From Anaerolinea thermophila (GTDB lineage Bacteria; Chloroflexota; Anaerolineae; Anaerolineales; Villigracilaceae), in the NCBI GenBank assembly GCA_020722305.1, contig DYLB01000001.1, positions 1,668 to 43,755 of the forward strand: a DNA stretch of 42,088 nt, written 5' to 3'. The notes beneath the pieces are model-generated. The model saw nothing but the letters and a program-made list of their open reading frames with translations, was not told the origin of the DNA and did not search any database. Positions 8,854 to 15,419 of the stretch are shown piece after piece; positions within the stretch are counted from its first letter, which is position 1, and every line of letters begins with the position of its first letter. The translations under genes and the position numbers were made by a program.

Positions 8854-9555
8854 ATGTCGAACCCTCTCGAATTCTCCGGTGCGGAACGCGCCAGCAAAGT
8901 GCAGGGGCTGTTTACCCGTATCGCCCACCGTTACGACTTGATGAACCGGATCATGACCGCCGGACAGGACATCCGCTGGCGGCGGGACGTAATCCAACGC
9001 GCCAGGCTCACCCCCGGCGCCCGCCTGCTGGACCTGGGGGCGGGCACCGGTGATTTGACCTTCGAGGCCCTGCGGCAGGTCCCGTCAACCCGCCCGGCCG
9101 CGGCCGATTTCACCCTCGAGATGATGCGCGTCGGGCAGAAGCGCGGCCAGCTCAACTGGGCCGCTGCGGATGCGTTCAACTTGCCCTTCCCCTCCGCGAC
9201 CTTCGACGCGGCTGTCTCCGGCTTCCTGATGCGCAACGTCACCGACGTACAGCAGGCGCTCAAGGAGCAATACCGCACCCTCAAGCCCGGCGGCCGGATC
9301 GTTATCCTCGACACCACCCGCCCCCAAAAGAACCTGCTCTCGCCCTTCATCTGGGTCCACCTGCACCTCATCATCCCCCTGCTGGGACGCCTGATCGCCG
9401 GCGCGCCCGAAGCTTATACCTACCTGCCCGATTCTACCGAGGGCTTCCTGCGGGCCGAAGAGCTGGCTGCCCGCATGGCCGCGGCCGGGTTCAAGAAGAT
9501 TGGCTTCAAACGGCTGATGTTCGGCACCATCGCCATCCATTGGGGAGAGAAATGA
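8854..9555 (+). CDS. menG: Demethylmenaquinone methyltransferase (UbiE/MenG family)
   Basis: A 233-residue class I SAM methyltransferase with the UbiE signatures VQGLFTRIAHRYDLMNRIMT and WRRDVI at the N-terminus. The SAM-binding motif I is LLDLGAGTGDLTFEAL, followed by FPSATFDAAVSGFLMRN, LKPGGRIVILD and the diagnostic YLPDSTEGFLRAEELAARM. It performs the final C-methylation of (demethyl)menaquinone, the usual quinone in this phylum. The first usable ATG is at 8854; a TTG at 8845 is less likely because it lies inside the -10 box. It overlaps the next gene by 4 nt (ATGA), so translation is probably coupled. Confidence 0.93.
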   Translation: MSNPLEFSGAERASKVQGLFTRIAHRYDLMNRIMTAGQDIRWRRDVIQRARLTPGARLLDLGAGTGDLTFEALRQVPSTRPAAADFTLEMMRVGQKRGQLNWAAADAFNLPFPSATFDAAVSGFLMRNVTDVQQALKEQYRTLKPGGRIVILDTTRPQKNLLSPFIWVHLHLIIPLLGRLIAGAPEAYTYLPDSTEGFLRAEELAARMAAAGFKKIGFKRLMFGTIAIHWGEK

Positions 9556-10286
9556 TCGGGAGGGACATGGACAAGGCCGCCCTGCGCGGCGAACCGTCTT
9601 ACGTTTGGCGAGCCGGGCAGGAGCGCCGCCTCGAAATGATCCTGCGCGCCGCGGGGGAACGCATCCGGGGGCGCATCCTCGAAAACGGCTGCGGCGTGGG
9701 CATGTACGTGGAACATCTGGCGCCTTTTGGCGGGGAAATCGTCGGCATGGAATATGACTGGGAACGCGCCGCAGAGGCCGGGTCCCGTTCGCCGCGCATT
9801 CTCAACGCCGCGGGCGAATCCCTCCCGTTCCCATCCGGGACGTTCGACCTGATCCTGAGTCACGAAGTCCTCGAACACGTCCAGGACGACGCCCAGGCCG
9901 TGCAGGAGATGGTGCGCGTGCTGCGTCCTGGCGGGCGGGCGGTGGTCTTCGTCCCCAACCGGGGCTACCCGTTCGAGACGCATGGCATCTACTGGCGCGG
10001 GAAATACCGCTTCGGCAACATTCCGCTGGTCAATTACCTGCCGCGCCGCTGGCGGAACCGGCTGGCTCCGCACGTGCGCGTCTATTCGAGGCCTGACCTG
10101 GACGACTTGTTCGCAGGCCTGCCGGTCAGAATTGTCGAGCGCAAGATCGTCTTTGGCGCTTACGACAATCTCATCGCTCGTTTCGGGATTTTGGGACGCG
10201 GGCTGCGAGGAGGATTGCAATTTTTGGAGAGAACCCCGCTCGAAATTTTTGGATTATCACATTTTTGGGTGGTCGAGAAGGTCTGA
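9552..10286 (+). CDS. Class I SAM-dependent methyltransferase, substrate unknown
   Basis: A 244-residue methyltransferase with motif I ILENGCGVGMYVEHLAPFGG, the acidic post-II position in VGMEYDWERA, and LPFPSGTFDLILSHEVLEHV then VLRPGGRAVVFVPN, all typical of the Methyltransf_11/25 fold. A basic region (YLPRRWRNRLAPHVRVYSRPDL) and a hydrophobic C-terminus resemble methyltransferases of lipid or glycan pathways, but I cannot name a substrate. The start is ATG 9552, with GGGAG 5 nt upstream and a 4-nt overlap with menG. Translational coupling suggests a related or co-regulated job. Confidence 0.85.
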   Translation: MIGRDMDKAALRGEPSYVWRAGQERRLEMILRAAGERIRGRILENGCGVGMYVEHLAPFGGEIVGMEYDWERAAEAGSRSPRILNAAGESLPFPSGTFDLILSHEVLEHVQDDAQAVQEMVRVLRPGGRAVVFVPNRGYPFETHGIYWRGKYRFGNIPLVNYLPRRWRNRLAPHVRVYSRPDLDDLFAGLPVRIVERKIVFGAYDNLIARFGILGRGLRGGLQFLERTPLEIFGLSHFWVVEKV

Positions 10287-10320
10287 CGGGGCAAATTAAC
10301 CCAAACATCGTACTTTTTCG

Positions 10321-10340
10321 AGGGGTATTAATACCCCTTT
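10321..10340 (+). terminator. Palindrome / possible terminator after the methyltransferase
   Basis: AGGGGTATTAATACCCCT (10321-10338) is a perfect palindrome followed by only three T. It lies 34 nt after the methyltransferase stop and 6 nt before a -35 box. It can serve as a weak terminator for menG and its partner, or as an operator for the next promoter; the sequence does not decide. Confidence 0.5.
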
Positions 10341-10344
10341 AATC

Positions 10345-10373
10345 TTGAACCCGTCCTAAAGAGACACTATAAT
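10345..10373 (+). promoter_or_regulatory. Promoter of the secreted-protein gene
   Basis: TTGAAC (10345-10350), a 17-nt spacer and TATAAT (10368-10373) make a near-consensus sigma-70 promoter. A second TATAAT follows at 10380-10385. The 5' leader of about 105 nt (10381-10485) contains no gene that I can see. Confidence 0.75.
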
Positions 10374-10485
10374 AAGACGTATAATCGAATGCGGATGATT
10401 TCCGTAAAGGTGGTTCTGCGGAGGCCGGCGCGGAATTTTCCGGATTTTCTTGCAGAACCGATAAGTTTTTATAAGAGGAGAAAGC

Positions 10486-11064
10486 ATGAATAAAAAAGTC
10501 TTTTTTGCACTCGCCATCCTGTCCATTCTTGCGATGACATTCGCATCTGCCGCGGCCCCGGCCAAAACCGCCACCTATGCGGGAGCACAATTCATCCAGG
10601 GAAAGGGGCTGGTGCTGACCTTCAACGTGAGCGGCAATTTCAGCACTGGCGAGTTGAAAGGCAGCATTTACGTCTATGGTGAAAAATCCTACCAGATGAA
10701 CTGTTACTACAAAGACAACACCGACAACACCGTGCTGGGTTGTGTGGCCCCCGACAAGCTCAAGATGTTCGCCGGCAAGGGCGCGGTCGCCCGCTTCAGT
10801 GATTTCGGCTTTTACATCACCATCCCCGACACTGGCTTCTACTGCAACGGGAGCGAGATCTTCTATGCCATCGGCCGCGTCACCCTGGCCAACGGAACGG
10901 TCGATAATTGGGAATACCCGTACGACTACCCTCCTTTTGGGAACGGCCCCGATGTAGCAGGCAAGATGAAGGCCTACGACAGGACTTATTACCAATCCCT
11001 GGGGCAGCAAGTGGTGGACTGGGACTTCATCTTCGAAGGCTGCAAAGACACACTCTCACCCTGA
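10486..11064 (+). CDS. Small secreted protein of unknown function
   Basis: A 192-residue protein with a clear signal peptide (MNKKVFFALAILSILAMTFA, cleavage probably near residues 22-25 after ASA). The mature part is rich in Tyr, Gly and Asn. It has Cys near residues 73, 81 and 120 and one near the C-terminus, possibly two disulfides, and looks like a compact extracellular beta domain. I do not recognise the family. It has GAGGAG 5 nt before the ATG, its own strong promoter and a strong terminator, so it is a single-gene unit that is likely well expressed. Confidence 0.8.
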   Translation: MNKKVFFALAILSILAMTFASAAAPAKTATYAGAQFIQGKGLVLTFNVSGNFSTGELKGSIYVYGEKSYQMNCYYKDNTDNTVLGCVAPDKLKMFAGKGAVARFSDFGFYITIPDTGFYCNGSEIFYAIGRVTLANGTVDNWEYPYDYPPFGNGPDVAGKMKAYDRTYYQSLGQQVVDWDFIFEGCKDTLSP

Positions 11065-11099
11065 CCCCATAACATCCCTGCCCTGGCGCACAAATAACA

Positions 11100-11136
11100 C
11101 GCCGCCTGGTTCGTTTGAACCGGGCGGCGAATTTTT
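11100..11136 (+). terminator. Strong intrinsic terminator, possibly bidirectional
   Basis: CGCCGCC-T-GGTTC pairs with GAACC-GGGCGGCG around a 4-nt loop (11100-11129), followed by AATTTTTATTT. It ends the secreted-protein gene, and in reverse it lies just after the convergent methyltransferase stop at 11149. Confidence 0.85.
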
Positions 11137-11148
11137 ATTTCAGGAAGT

Positions 11149-12045
11149 TTAGCGGTCGGGCAGCGGGTAGCGGAAGTCGTAGATCCCCTCCCGGATGGCC
11201 CATTTTTTGCCGCAGCCGCCGCACCGAAGATGGTCAGCCTTTTCATCCAGCCCGGCGTGACCGCAATCCGGGCATTTGAAGAATGCGCCTTCCACGGCCT
11301 GGACGGCCTTCCCGGCCGCGCGGGCGCTCAGGAAAACGCTGGGGGTCAACTGCCACAGTTCTCCGGTCCACTGGGCGAGCGAATCGAAGAAGACCAGGAT
11401 CGGGGTCGGGACCAGGCGCTTGAACAGCCCCATGCGGAAATGGGAGACGGTCAACGTCTTCTCGACTCGGAAGCCGATCTCCGTCAACCAGTTTCGCACC
11501 GTTCCGGGATGGAAGTCGAAATTCAACTCAACGAATTCGACCGGCTCGGGCGCGAACGGATTCCAGCCCTGACGGTGCAGCAGCCAGCGCAGGATGGCTT
11601 TCAAGTTCTGCTTGTTGGCAAATTCCAGGACGAAAACCGCCCCGAACCGCAGCACATTGCGCACCTGTGCCAGCGCCCTGGGCGCGTCGGCCATGTGGTG
11701 CAGGGTGCGGATCATGGTCGCGCCGTCGAACAGGCCGTCCACGAAGGGCAGGCGGTAGATGTCCGCGGCGACGTAGATGTACTTCTCCGAATCGCCCAAC
11801 CGCTGCCGGGCCTGGGCCAGTTGCGTGGTGGAATAGTCGAGCAGCACAACGCGCTCGAAGCCGTTGTAACGCGGGGTGTTGCGGCCGGCGCCAGCGCCCA
11901 ATTCGAGCATCAACTGGCCGCCGGGCGGCAGCAGGCGCTTGAGCGCAATCGCTTCGACGCGGTCTTCGTACTCGCGCTCGCCCCGATCCCAGAACACGGC
12001 CTGGTAATCGGAGCCTTCGTAATCGCAAACGGGAGGAGTAGTCAT
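11149..12045 (-). CDS. SAM-dependent methyltransferase with C-terminal Trm112-like zinc ribbon
   Basis: 298 residues. The N-terminal class I methyltransferase fold has LMLELGAGAGRNTPRYNG, LLDYSTTQLAQARQRL, LPFVDGLFDGATMIRTLHHM and LRFGAVFVLEFANKQN. The C-terminal 40 residues form a four-cysteine ribbon (CPDCGHAG...CGGCGKKWAIREGIYDFR). This resembles the Trm112p-like domain fused to or paired with many methyltransferases. The substrate is unknown; ugd and a glycosyltransferase follow, so a cell-surface role is plausible (inference). The start codon lies inside an 8-bp tandem repeat and has no Shine-Dalgarno sequence. Confidence 0.85.
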   Translation of the reverse strand: MTTPPVCDYEGSDYQAVFWDRGEREYEDRVEAIALKRLLPPGGQLMLELGAGAGRNTPRYNGFERVVLLDYSTTQLAQARQRLGDSEKYIYVAADIYRLPFVDGLFDGATMIRTLHHMADAPRALAQVRNVLRFGAVFVLEFANKQNLKAILRWLLHRQGWNPFAPEPVEFVELNFDFHPGTVRNWLTEIGFRVEKTLTVSHFRMGLFKRLVPTPILVFFDSLAQWTGELWQLTPSVFLSARAAGKAVQAVEGAFFKCPDCGHAGLDEKADHLRCGGCGKKWAIREGIYDFRYPLPDR

Positions 12046-12097
12046 CTGGTCTATCGGTCGGGTGGTCGCGTAGTCTTAGTCACTTAGTCACGTAGTC
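12036..12097. repeat. Degenerate 8-bp tandem repeat across the methyltransferase start codon
   Basis: Eight units ending in (A/G)GTC follow each other at 12036, 12044, 12052, 12060, 12068, 12076 (a 6-bp unit), 12082 and 12090. The consensus is NNNT(A/G)GTC-like on the plus strand, or GAC(T/C)A-NNN on the minus strand. The array covers the 5' leader, the ATG (12045-12043) and the second codon of the minus-strand methyltransferase. Confidence 0.75.
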
Positions 12098-12127
12098 TGT
12101 TGGCCACCGGGCCACGCGACGACCGGG

Positions 12128-13435
12128 CTAATCTACTTCGTATCCGCGACCGACACCGCGATAGTTGAAGCCCAGGCCCTTCATCGTTGCAGGATCGTAG
12201 ATGTTGCGCCCGTCGAAGATGACCGGGGTCTTGAGCGCCTCTTTGATCTTCGTCAAGTCGAGCTGCTTGAACTCGTTCCACTCGGTGATCACCATCAGCG
12301 CGTCGCAGCCTTCGGCCATCGTGTACGCGTCCTCGAACATCTGCACCGCCGGGAGGATGCCGCGCGCCACCTCCATCGCAATCGGGTCGTAAGCGCGGAC
12401 GGTCGCCCCGGCTGCGGTCAGGGATTGGGCAATCTCAATCGAGGGGGCGTCACGCATGTCGTCGGTGTTGGGCTTGAAAGCCAGACCCAGCAGGCCAATC
12501 GTCTTGCCTTTCAAGCCGCCGACCATCGCCTCCACGTTATCCACCGCAGACTTGCGCTGGTCGTAGTTGACGCCCATGACCGCGTTCAGGATGCGCGGTT
12601 CCAACCCGTGTTCCTCGGCCATATAGGCCAGCGCCAGCACGTCTTTGGGGAAGCACGACCCACCCCAGCCGAGACCCGCATCCAGGAACATCGGGCCGAT
12701 GCGCTTGTCCTGGCCCATGCCGACGGCCACCTCTTTCACATCCGCGCCGAGAGCCTCGCAGATCTGGGCCACTTCGTTCATGAACGAGATCTTGGTCGCC
12801 AGGAAGGCGTTGGAGGCGTACTTGATCATTTCCGCCGTGCGCAGGTCGGTGATGATGATCGGGGCGCGCAGCGGCAGGTGCAGCCGGGCCACCTTCTCGG
12901 CGGCTTCGTGATCGAGCGAGCCGAGCACCGTGCGGTGCGGATTCATGAAATCCGCAATGGCCGAACCCTCGCGCAGGAATTCAGGACACGAGACGACCGA
13001 AAAGTCCACCGGCTTGGGCTGGGCCTTCCTCACGATATCGGCCACCCAGTCCCCCGTCCCGACCGGCACGGTGGATTTGTTGATGATGATCAGCGGTTCG
13101 GTCATCGTTTCGGCAATCGAACGGGCCGCGGCCGCCACGTATTGCAAATCCGCTTCACCGTTGACCCCGGAGGGCGTGCCTACAGCGATGAAAGCGTACT
13201 CGGTGCCCTGCATGGCCTCGGCATACGAGGTGGTGAAAGTCAGCCGCCCGGCGCGCACGTTGCGCTCGACCAGTTCCTCCAGGCCGGGTTCGTAGATGGG
13301 CATCATGCCCTTTTTCAGCCCCTCGATGCGCTGTTCGTTGACATCCAGGGCGATCACCCGGTTACCCAGGTCGGCAAAACAGGCGCCGGTCACCAATCCA
13401 ACGTAACCGACACCAACAACACAGATTTGTTTCAT
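12128..13435 (-). CDS. ugd: UDP-glucose 6-dehydrogenase
   Basis: Oxidises UDP-glucose to UDP-glucuronate with two NAD+. The 435 residues show the N-terminal Rossmann motif VVGVGYVGLVTGACFADLG (GxGxxG at 8-13), the central helix and the catalytic GWGGSCFPKD with Cys261. Lys205 lies in EMIKYASNAFLA, and the C-terminal UDP-binding domain has GLAFKPNTDDMRDAPS. ITEWNEFK and PVIFDGRNIYD close the protein. GAGG 5-6 nt before the ATG supports the start. It is divergent from a glycosyltransferase, and its product feeds polysaccharides such as those implied by the genes at 37153-40563. Specificity for UDP-GlcNAc cannot be excluded. Confidence 0.95.
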   Translation of the reverse strand: MKQICVVGVGYVGLVTGACFADLGNRVIALDVNEQRIEGLKKGMMPIYEPGLEELVERNVRAGRLTFTTSYAEAMQGTEYAFIAVGTPSGVNGEADLQYVAAAARSIAETMTEPLIIINKSTVPVGTGDWVADIVRKAQPKPVDFSVVSCPEFLREGSAIADFMNPHRTVLGSLDHEAAEKVARLHLPLRAPIIITDLRTAEMIKYASNAFLATKISFMNEVAQICEALGADVKEVAVGMGQDKRIGPMFLDAGLGWGGSCFPKDVLALAYMAEEHGLEPRILNAVMGVNYDQRKSAVDNVEAMVGGLKGKTIGLLGLAFKPNTDDMRDAPSIEIAQSLTAAGATVRAYDPIAMEVARGILPAVQMFEDAYTMAEGCDALMVITEWNEFKQLDLTKIKEALKTPVIFDGRNIYDPATMKGLGFNYRGVGRGYEVD

Positions 13436-13479
13436 AGTTTCCTCATGCGATGCAATAAGTGTTTACGACAATCCGGCTT

Positions 13480-13510
13480 AATATACCATCAAACTCCCCG
13501 TCCCCGGCAA
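13480..13510 (-). promoter_or_regulatory. Probable ugd promoter
   Basis: On the minus strand: TTGCCG (13510-13505), a 19-nt spacer, TATATT (13485-13480). The spacer is longer than ideal. A 5' leader of about 40 nt would follow. Confidence 0.45.
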
Positions 13511-13511
13511 C

Positions 13512-13540
13512 TTGGCAGCCGCCCTCTTTGTTGGTATATT
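13512..13540 (+). promoter_or_regulatory. Promoter of the glycosyltransferase, placed for a leaderless transcript
   Basis: TTGGCA (13512-13517), a 17-nt spacer and TATATT (13535-13540), then 7 nt to the ATG at 13548. Transcription would begin at or within a base or two of the start codon. No Shine-Dalgarno sequence is present. Confidence 0.7.
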
Positions 13541-13547
13541 CGTCCCG

Positions 13548-14753
13548 ATGCATCTCCTTTTTGTGGCCGACGGCCGCTCCCCGATCGCTTTGAATTGGAT
13601 CGAATATTGGACGAAACGCGGCGACGAGGTCCACCTGGCCTCGACCTTCGCCTGCTCCCCACCCCTCCCGCTGCGGGGCCTGGACTTTGTGCCAGTGGCC
13701 TTCAGCGGAGCCGGGTCGGCCCCCGGCGCGGATTCCGCCAAAAGCCCAAACCGACTGAAGCCGGCACTCCAACGCCCGGCCTTCATCAACCTGCGCGCCG
13801 CCGTCCGCCACTGGCTGGGACCGCTGACCCTCCCCCGCTCGGCGCGGCGGCTGGCGGAGATCATCCGGCGCGTGAAGCCGGACCTCGTCCATGCCCTGCG
13901 CCTGCCCTACGAGGGGATGCTGGCCACCGAGGCCATCCGCCGGTTGGGGAGCGGCGTTCCTTTGCTGGTTTCCATCTGGGGCAACGACTTCACCCTGCAC
14001 GCCCCCAGCACCCCGCTGATGGGAATCTACACCCGGCGCGCCATGCAAACCGCGGCCGCCCTGCACGCCGATTGCCAGCGCGACGTCCGCCTGGCGCAGC
14101 TTTGGGACTTCGACCCGGGCAAGCCGGCCATCGTCCTGCCCGGCAACGGCGGCCTGGATCTGACCCTCTTCCACCCGCCAGTTGAGCGCGACCCGGCCGC
14201 GGCGGCGTGGGTCGTCAACCCGCGCGGCTTTCGGGCTTACGTGCGTAACGATACCTTCTTCAAGGCCATCCCGCTGGTGCTGGAACGCAAGCCTGAGACC
14301 CGATTTGCCTGCCCGGCGATGGAAGGGGAAGCCGAGGCCGAAAAATGGCTGGCCCAGCTCGGCATCGCCCATTCGGTGATGCTCCTGCCCAAACTGTCCC
14401 GCCCCGAGCTGGCCGGCCTGTTCCGCACGGCGCAGGTGGTCGTTTCGCCCAGCACCCACGACGGCACACCCAATTCGCTGATTGAGGCCATGGCCTGCGG
14501 CTGTTTCCCTGTGGCCGGGGATTTGGATTCGATCCGCGAGTGGATCACCCCCGGCGTCAACGGGCTGCTGGTGGACCCGGACGACCCGTCAGCATTGGCC
14601 GAGGCGATATTGTCAGGGCTGGAAAATGCCGAACTGCGGGAGCAGGCCCAAAGTCACAACGCCGCCCTGCTGGCCGAACGGGCCGAGTACGGGACTTGCA
14701 TGTCCAGGGCCGCAGAGTTCTATCAAAAAATAGTGGAGTCGAAAGTCTCCTGA
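13548..14753 (+). CDS. Glycosyltransferase, GT4-like (GT-B fold)
   Basis: 401 residues starting MHLLFVADGRSPIALNWIEY. The N-terminal half has VKPDLVHALRLPYEGMLA and LLVSIWGNDFTLH. The C-terminal half has the GT4 nucleotide-sugar motif STHDGTPNSLIEAMACGCFPVAG (the E-x7-E region) followed by SIREWITPGVNGLLVDPDDPSALAEAI. It probably transfers a sugar from a nucleotide donor onto a glycan or lipid; donor and acceptor are unknown. It is divergent from ugd with adjacent promoters. The stop codon lies inside a small dispersed palindrome. Confidence 0.88.
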   Translation: MHLLFVADGRSPIALNWIEYWTKRGDEVHLASTFACSPPLPLRGLDFVPVAFSGAGSAPGADSAKSPNRLKPALQRPAFINLRAAVRHWLGPLTLPRSARRLAEIIRRVKPDLVHALRLPYEGMLATEAIRRLGSGVPLLVSIWGNDFTLHAPSTPLMGIYTRRAMQTAAALHADCQRDVRLAQLWDFDPGKPAIVLPGNGGLDLTLFHPPVERDPAAAAWVVNPRGFRAYVRNDTFFKAIPLVLERKPETRFACPAMEGEAEAEKWLAQLGIAHSVMLLPKLSRPELAGLFRTAQVVVSPSTHDGTPNSLIEAMACGCFPVAGDLDSIREWITPGVNGLLVDPDDPSALAEAILSGLENAELREQAQSHNAALLAERAEYGTCMSRAAEFYQKIVESKVS

Positions 14754-14758
14754 CTTTT
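14743..14758. repeat. Dispersed 16-bp palindrome with GGAG in the loop (copy 1)
   Basis: AAAGTCTCCTGACTTT, read on the minus strand as AAAGTC-AGGA-GACTTT, followed on that strand by CG-ACTCCA. It contains the glycosyltransferase stop codon. An exact copy of the palindrome with the same flank (ACTCCA) is at 22291-22306. Confidence 0.8.
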
Positions 14759-14822
14759 GACAGCAGCTCCAAAGCCTGGAGACCCTTCCCCAAGCTCAGG
14801 GCAGGTTTTGGAGTCATCAACA

Positions 14823-14940
14823 CGTAACGCGGCATTCCCTTCGGCTTTGCTCAGGGCAAGCATGCCGCAACCAAACGGCGACATAAATGTCGCGCTACAA
14901 CATTTGCGCGGACGATGCAAATGTTGCGCGGTAATACTAT
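14823..14940. repeat. Composite palindromic dispersed repeat, copy A
   Basis: Begins CGTAACGCGGCATTC and ends GCGCGGTAATACT. Inside are hairpins GCGACAT-AA-ATGTCGC and CATTTGC-N9-GCAAATG, and GCGGCAT with a distant ATGCCGC. Related copies are at 18491-18677 and 21511-21696. The rest of the 14759-15002 spacer contains only a hairpin and a TACGCACTACG-type repeat (14976-15000); I see no gene. Confidence 0.8.
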
Positions 14941-14943
14941 ACA

Positions 14944-14976
14944 AACTCCCCGACTGGTCGGACCCATCGGGGAGTT
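14944..14976 (-). terminator. Probable terminator of the ytxH-type gene
   Basis: AACTCCCCGA (14944-14953) and TCGGGGAGTT (14967-14976) form a perfect 10-bp stem with a 13-nt loop. On the minus strand it is followed by TTTGTATAGT, and it lies 26 nt after the ytxH stop. On the plus strand no T-run follows. Confidence 0.55.
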
Positions 14977-15002
14977 ACGCACTACGAAACACACAACACG
15001 CA

Positions 15003-15218
15003 TCACTCTCTCGGCGCTCGCAGCGTCTCCAACCGCTCCCGCAGTTCGATCTGGCGCGTGGTGGCCGCGTTCTTGACTTCGGACGTGAAAGAGGCCGCCC
15101 GCTGGCGCAGCGCGGCGCGCAACTGTTCACCGGATTCGGGGGCCAGGAGCAGGGCGATGGTTGCACCGACCAGGCCGCCGACAAATGTGCCAATCAAAAA
15201 GCCAAACATTTTACGCAT
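15003..15218 (-). CDS. YtxH-domain small membrane-associated protein
   Basis: 71 residues starting MRKMFGFLIGTFVGGLVGATIALLLAPESGEQLR. This is the Gly-rich single membrane helix plus APxSGxxxR turn that defines YtxH/gas-vesicle-like (PF12732-type) proteins, followed by a short amphipathic helix. Family members are general stress or cell-envelope proteins of unclear mechanism. AGGAG lies 6 nt before ATG 15218; the longer in-frame extension upstream is not supported. It is expressed from a promoter that overlaps the divergent panB promoter. Confidence 0.82.
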   Translation of the reverse strand: MRKMFGFLIGTFVGGLVGATIALLLAPESGEQLRAALRQRAASFTSEVKNAATTRQIELRERLETLRAPRE

Positions 15219-15261
15219 GGGATTCTCCTGATGAAAATGGGTGAGATGAAGGGCTAAGACC

Positions 15262-15290
15262 ATTATAGATTAAAAAAGGCATTGCCGCAA
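15262..15290 (-). promoter_or_regulatory. Promoter of the ytxH-type gene
   Basis: On the minus strand: TTGCGG (15290-15285), a 17-nt spacer, TATAAT (15267-15262). Its -35 shares bases with the -35 of the divergent panB promoter. Confidence 0.65.
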
Positions 15291-15310
15291 TCGGGCTTTT
15301 GTGGAATAAT
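15282..15310 (+). promoter_or_regulatory. Promoter of panB
   Basis: TTGCCG (15282-15287), a 17-nt spacer, AATAAT (15305-15310). The predicted leader is about 100 nt. The -35 is half of the near-palindrome ATTGCCGCAAT, whose other half is the -35 of the opposite promoter. Confidence 0.6.
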
Positions 15311-15394
15311 CAATTTTGCCGCAGGTATCCATGCGAGCCTGACGGCGTGTAAAAAAACCCTTTTCCCCTGTGGCCTCCGGCGACGCCGGAACGG

Positions 15395-15413
15395 CTCCTA
15401 CCTTCCGAAGGAG
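15395..15413 (+). promoter_or_regulatory. Hairpin that could hide the panB ribosome-binding site
   Basis: CTCCT (15395-15399) can pair with AGGAG (15409-15413) of the panB Shine-Dalgarno sequence; an alternative CCTTC/GAAGG stem lies inside. A strong CCGGCG-A-CGCCGG hairpin (around 15378-15390) precedes it. This could make panB translation switchable, but no known riboswitch is recognisable. Confidence 0.35.
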
Positions 15414-15419
15414 GATACC

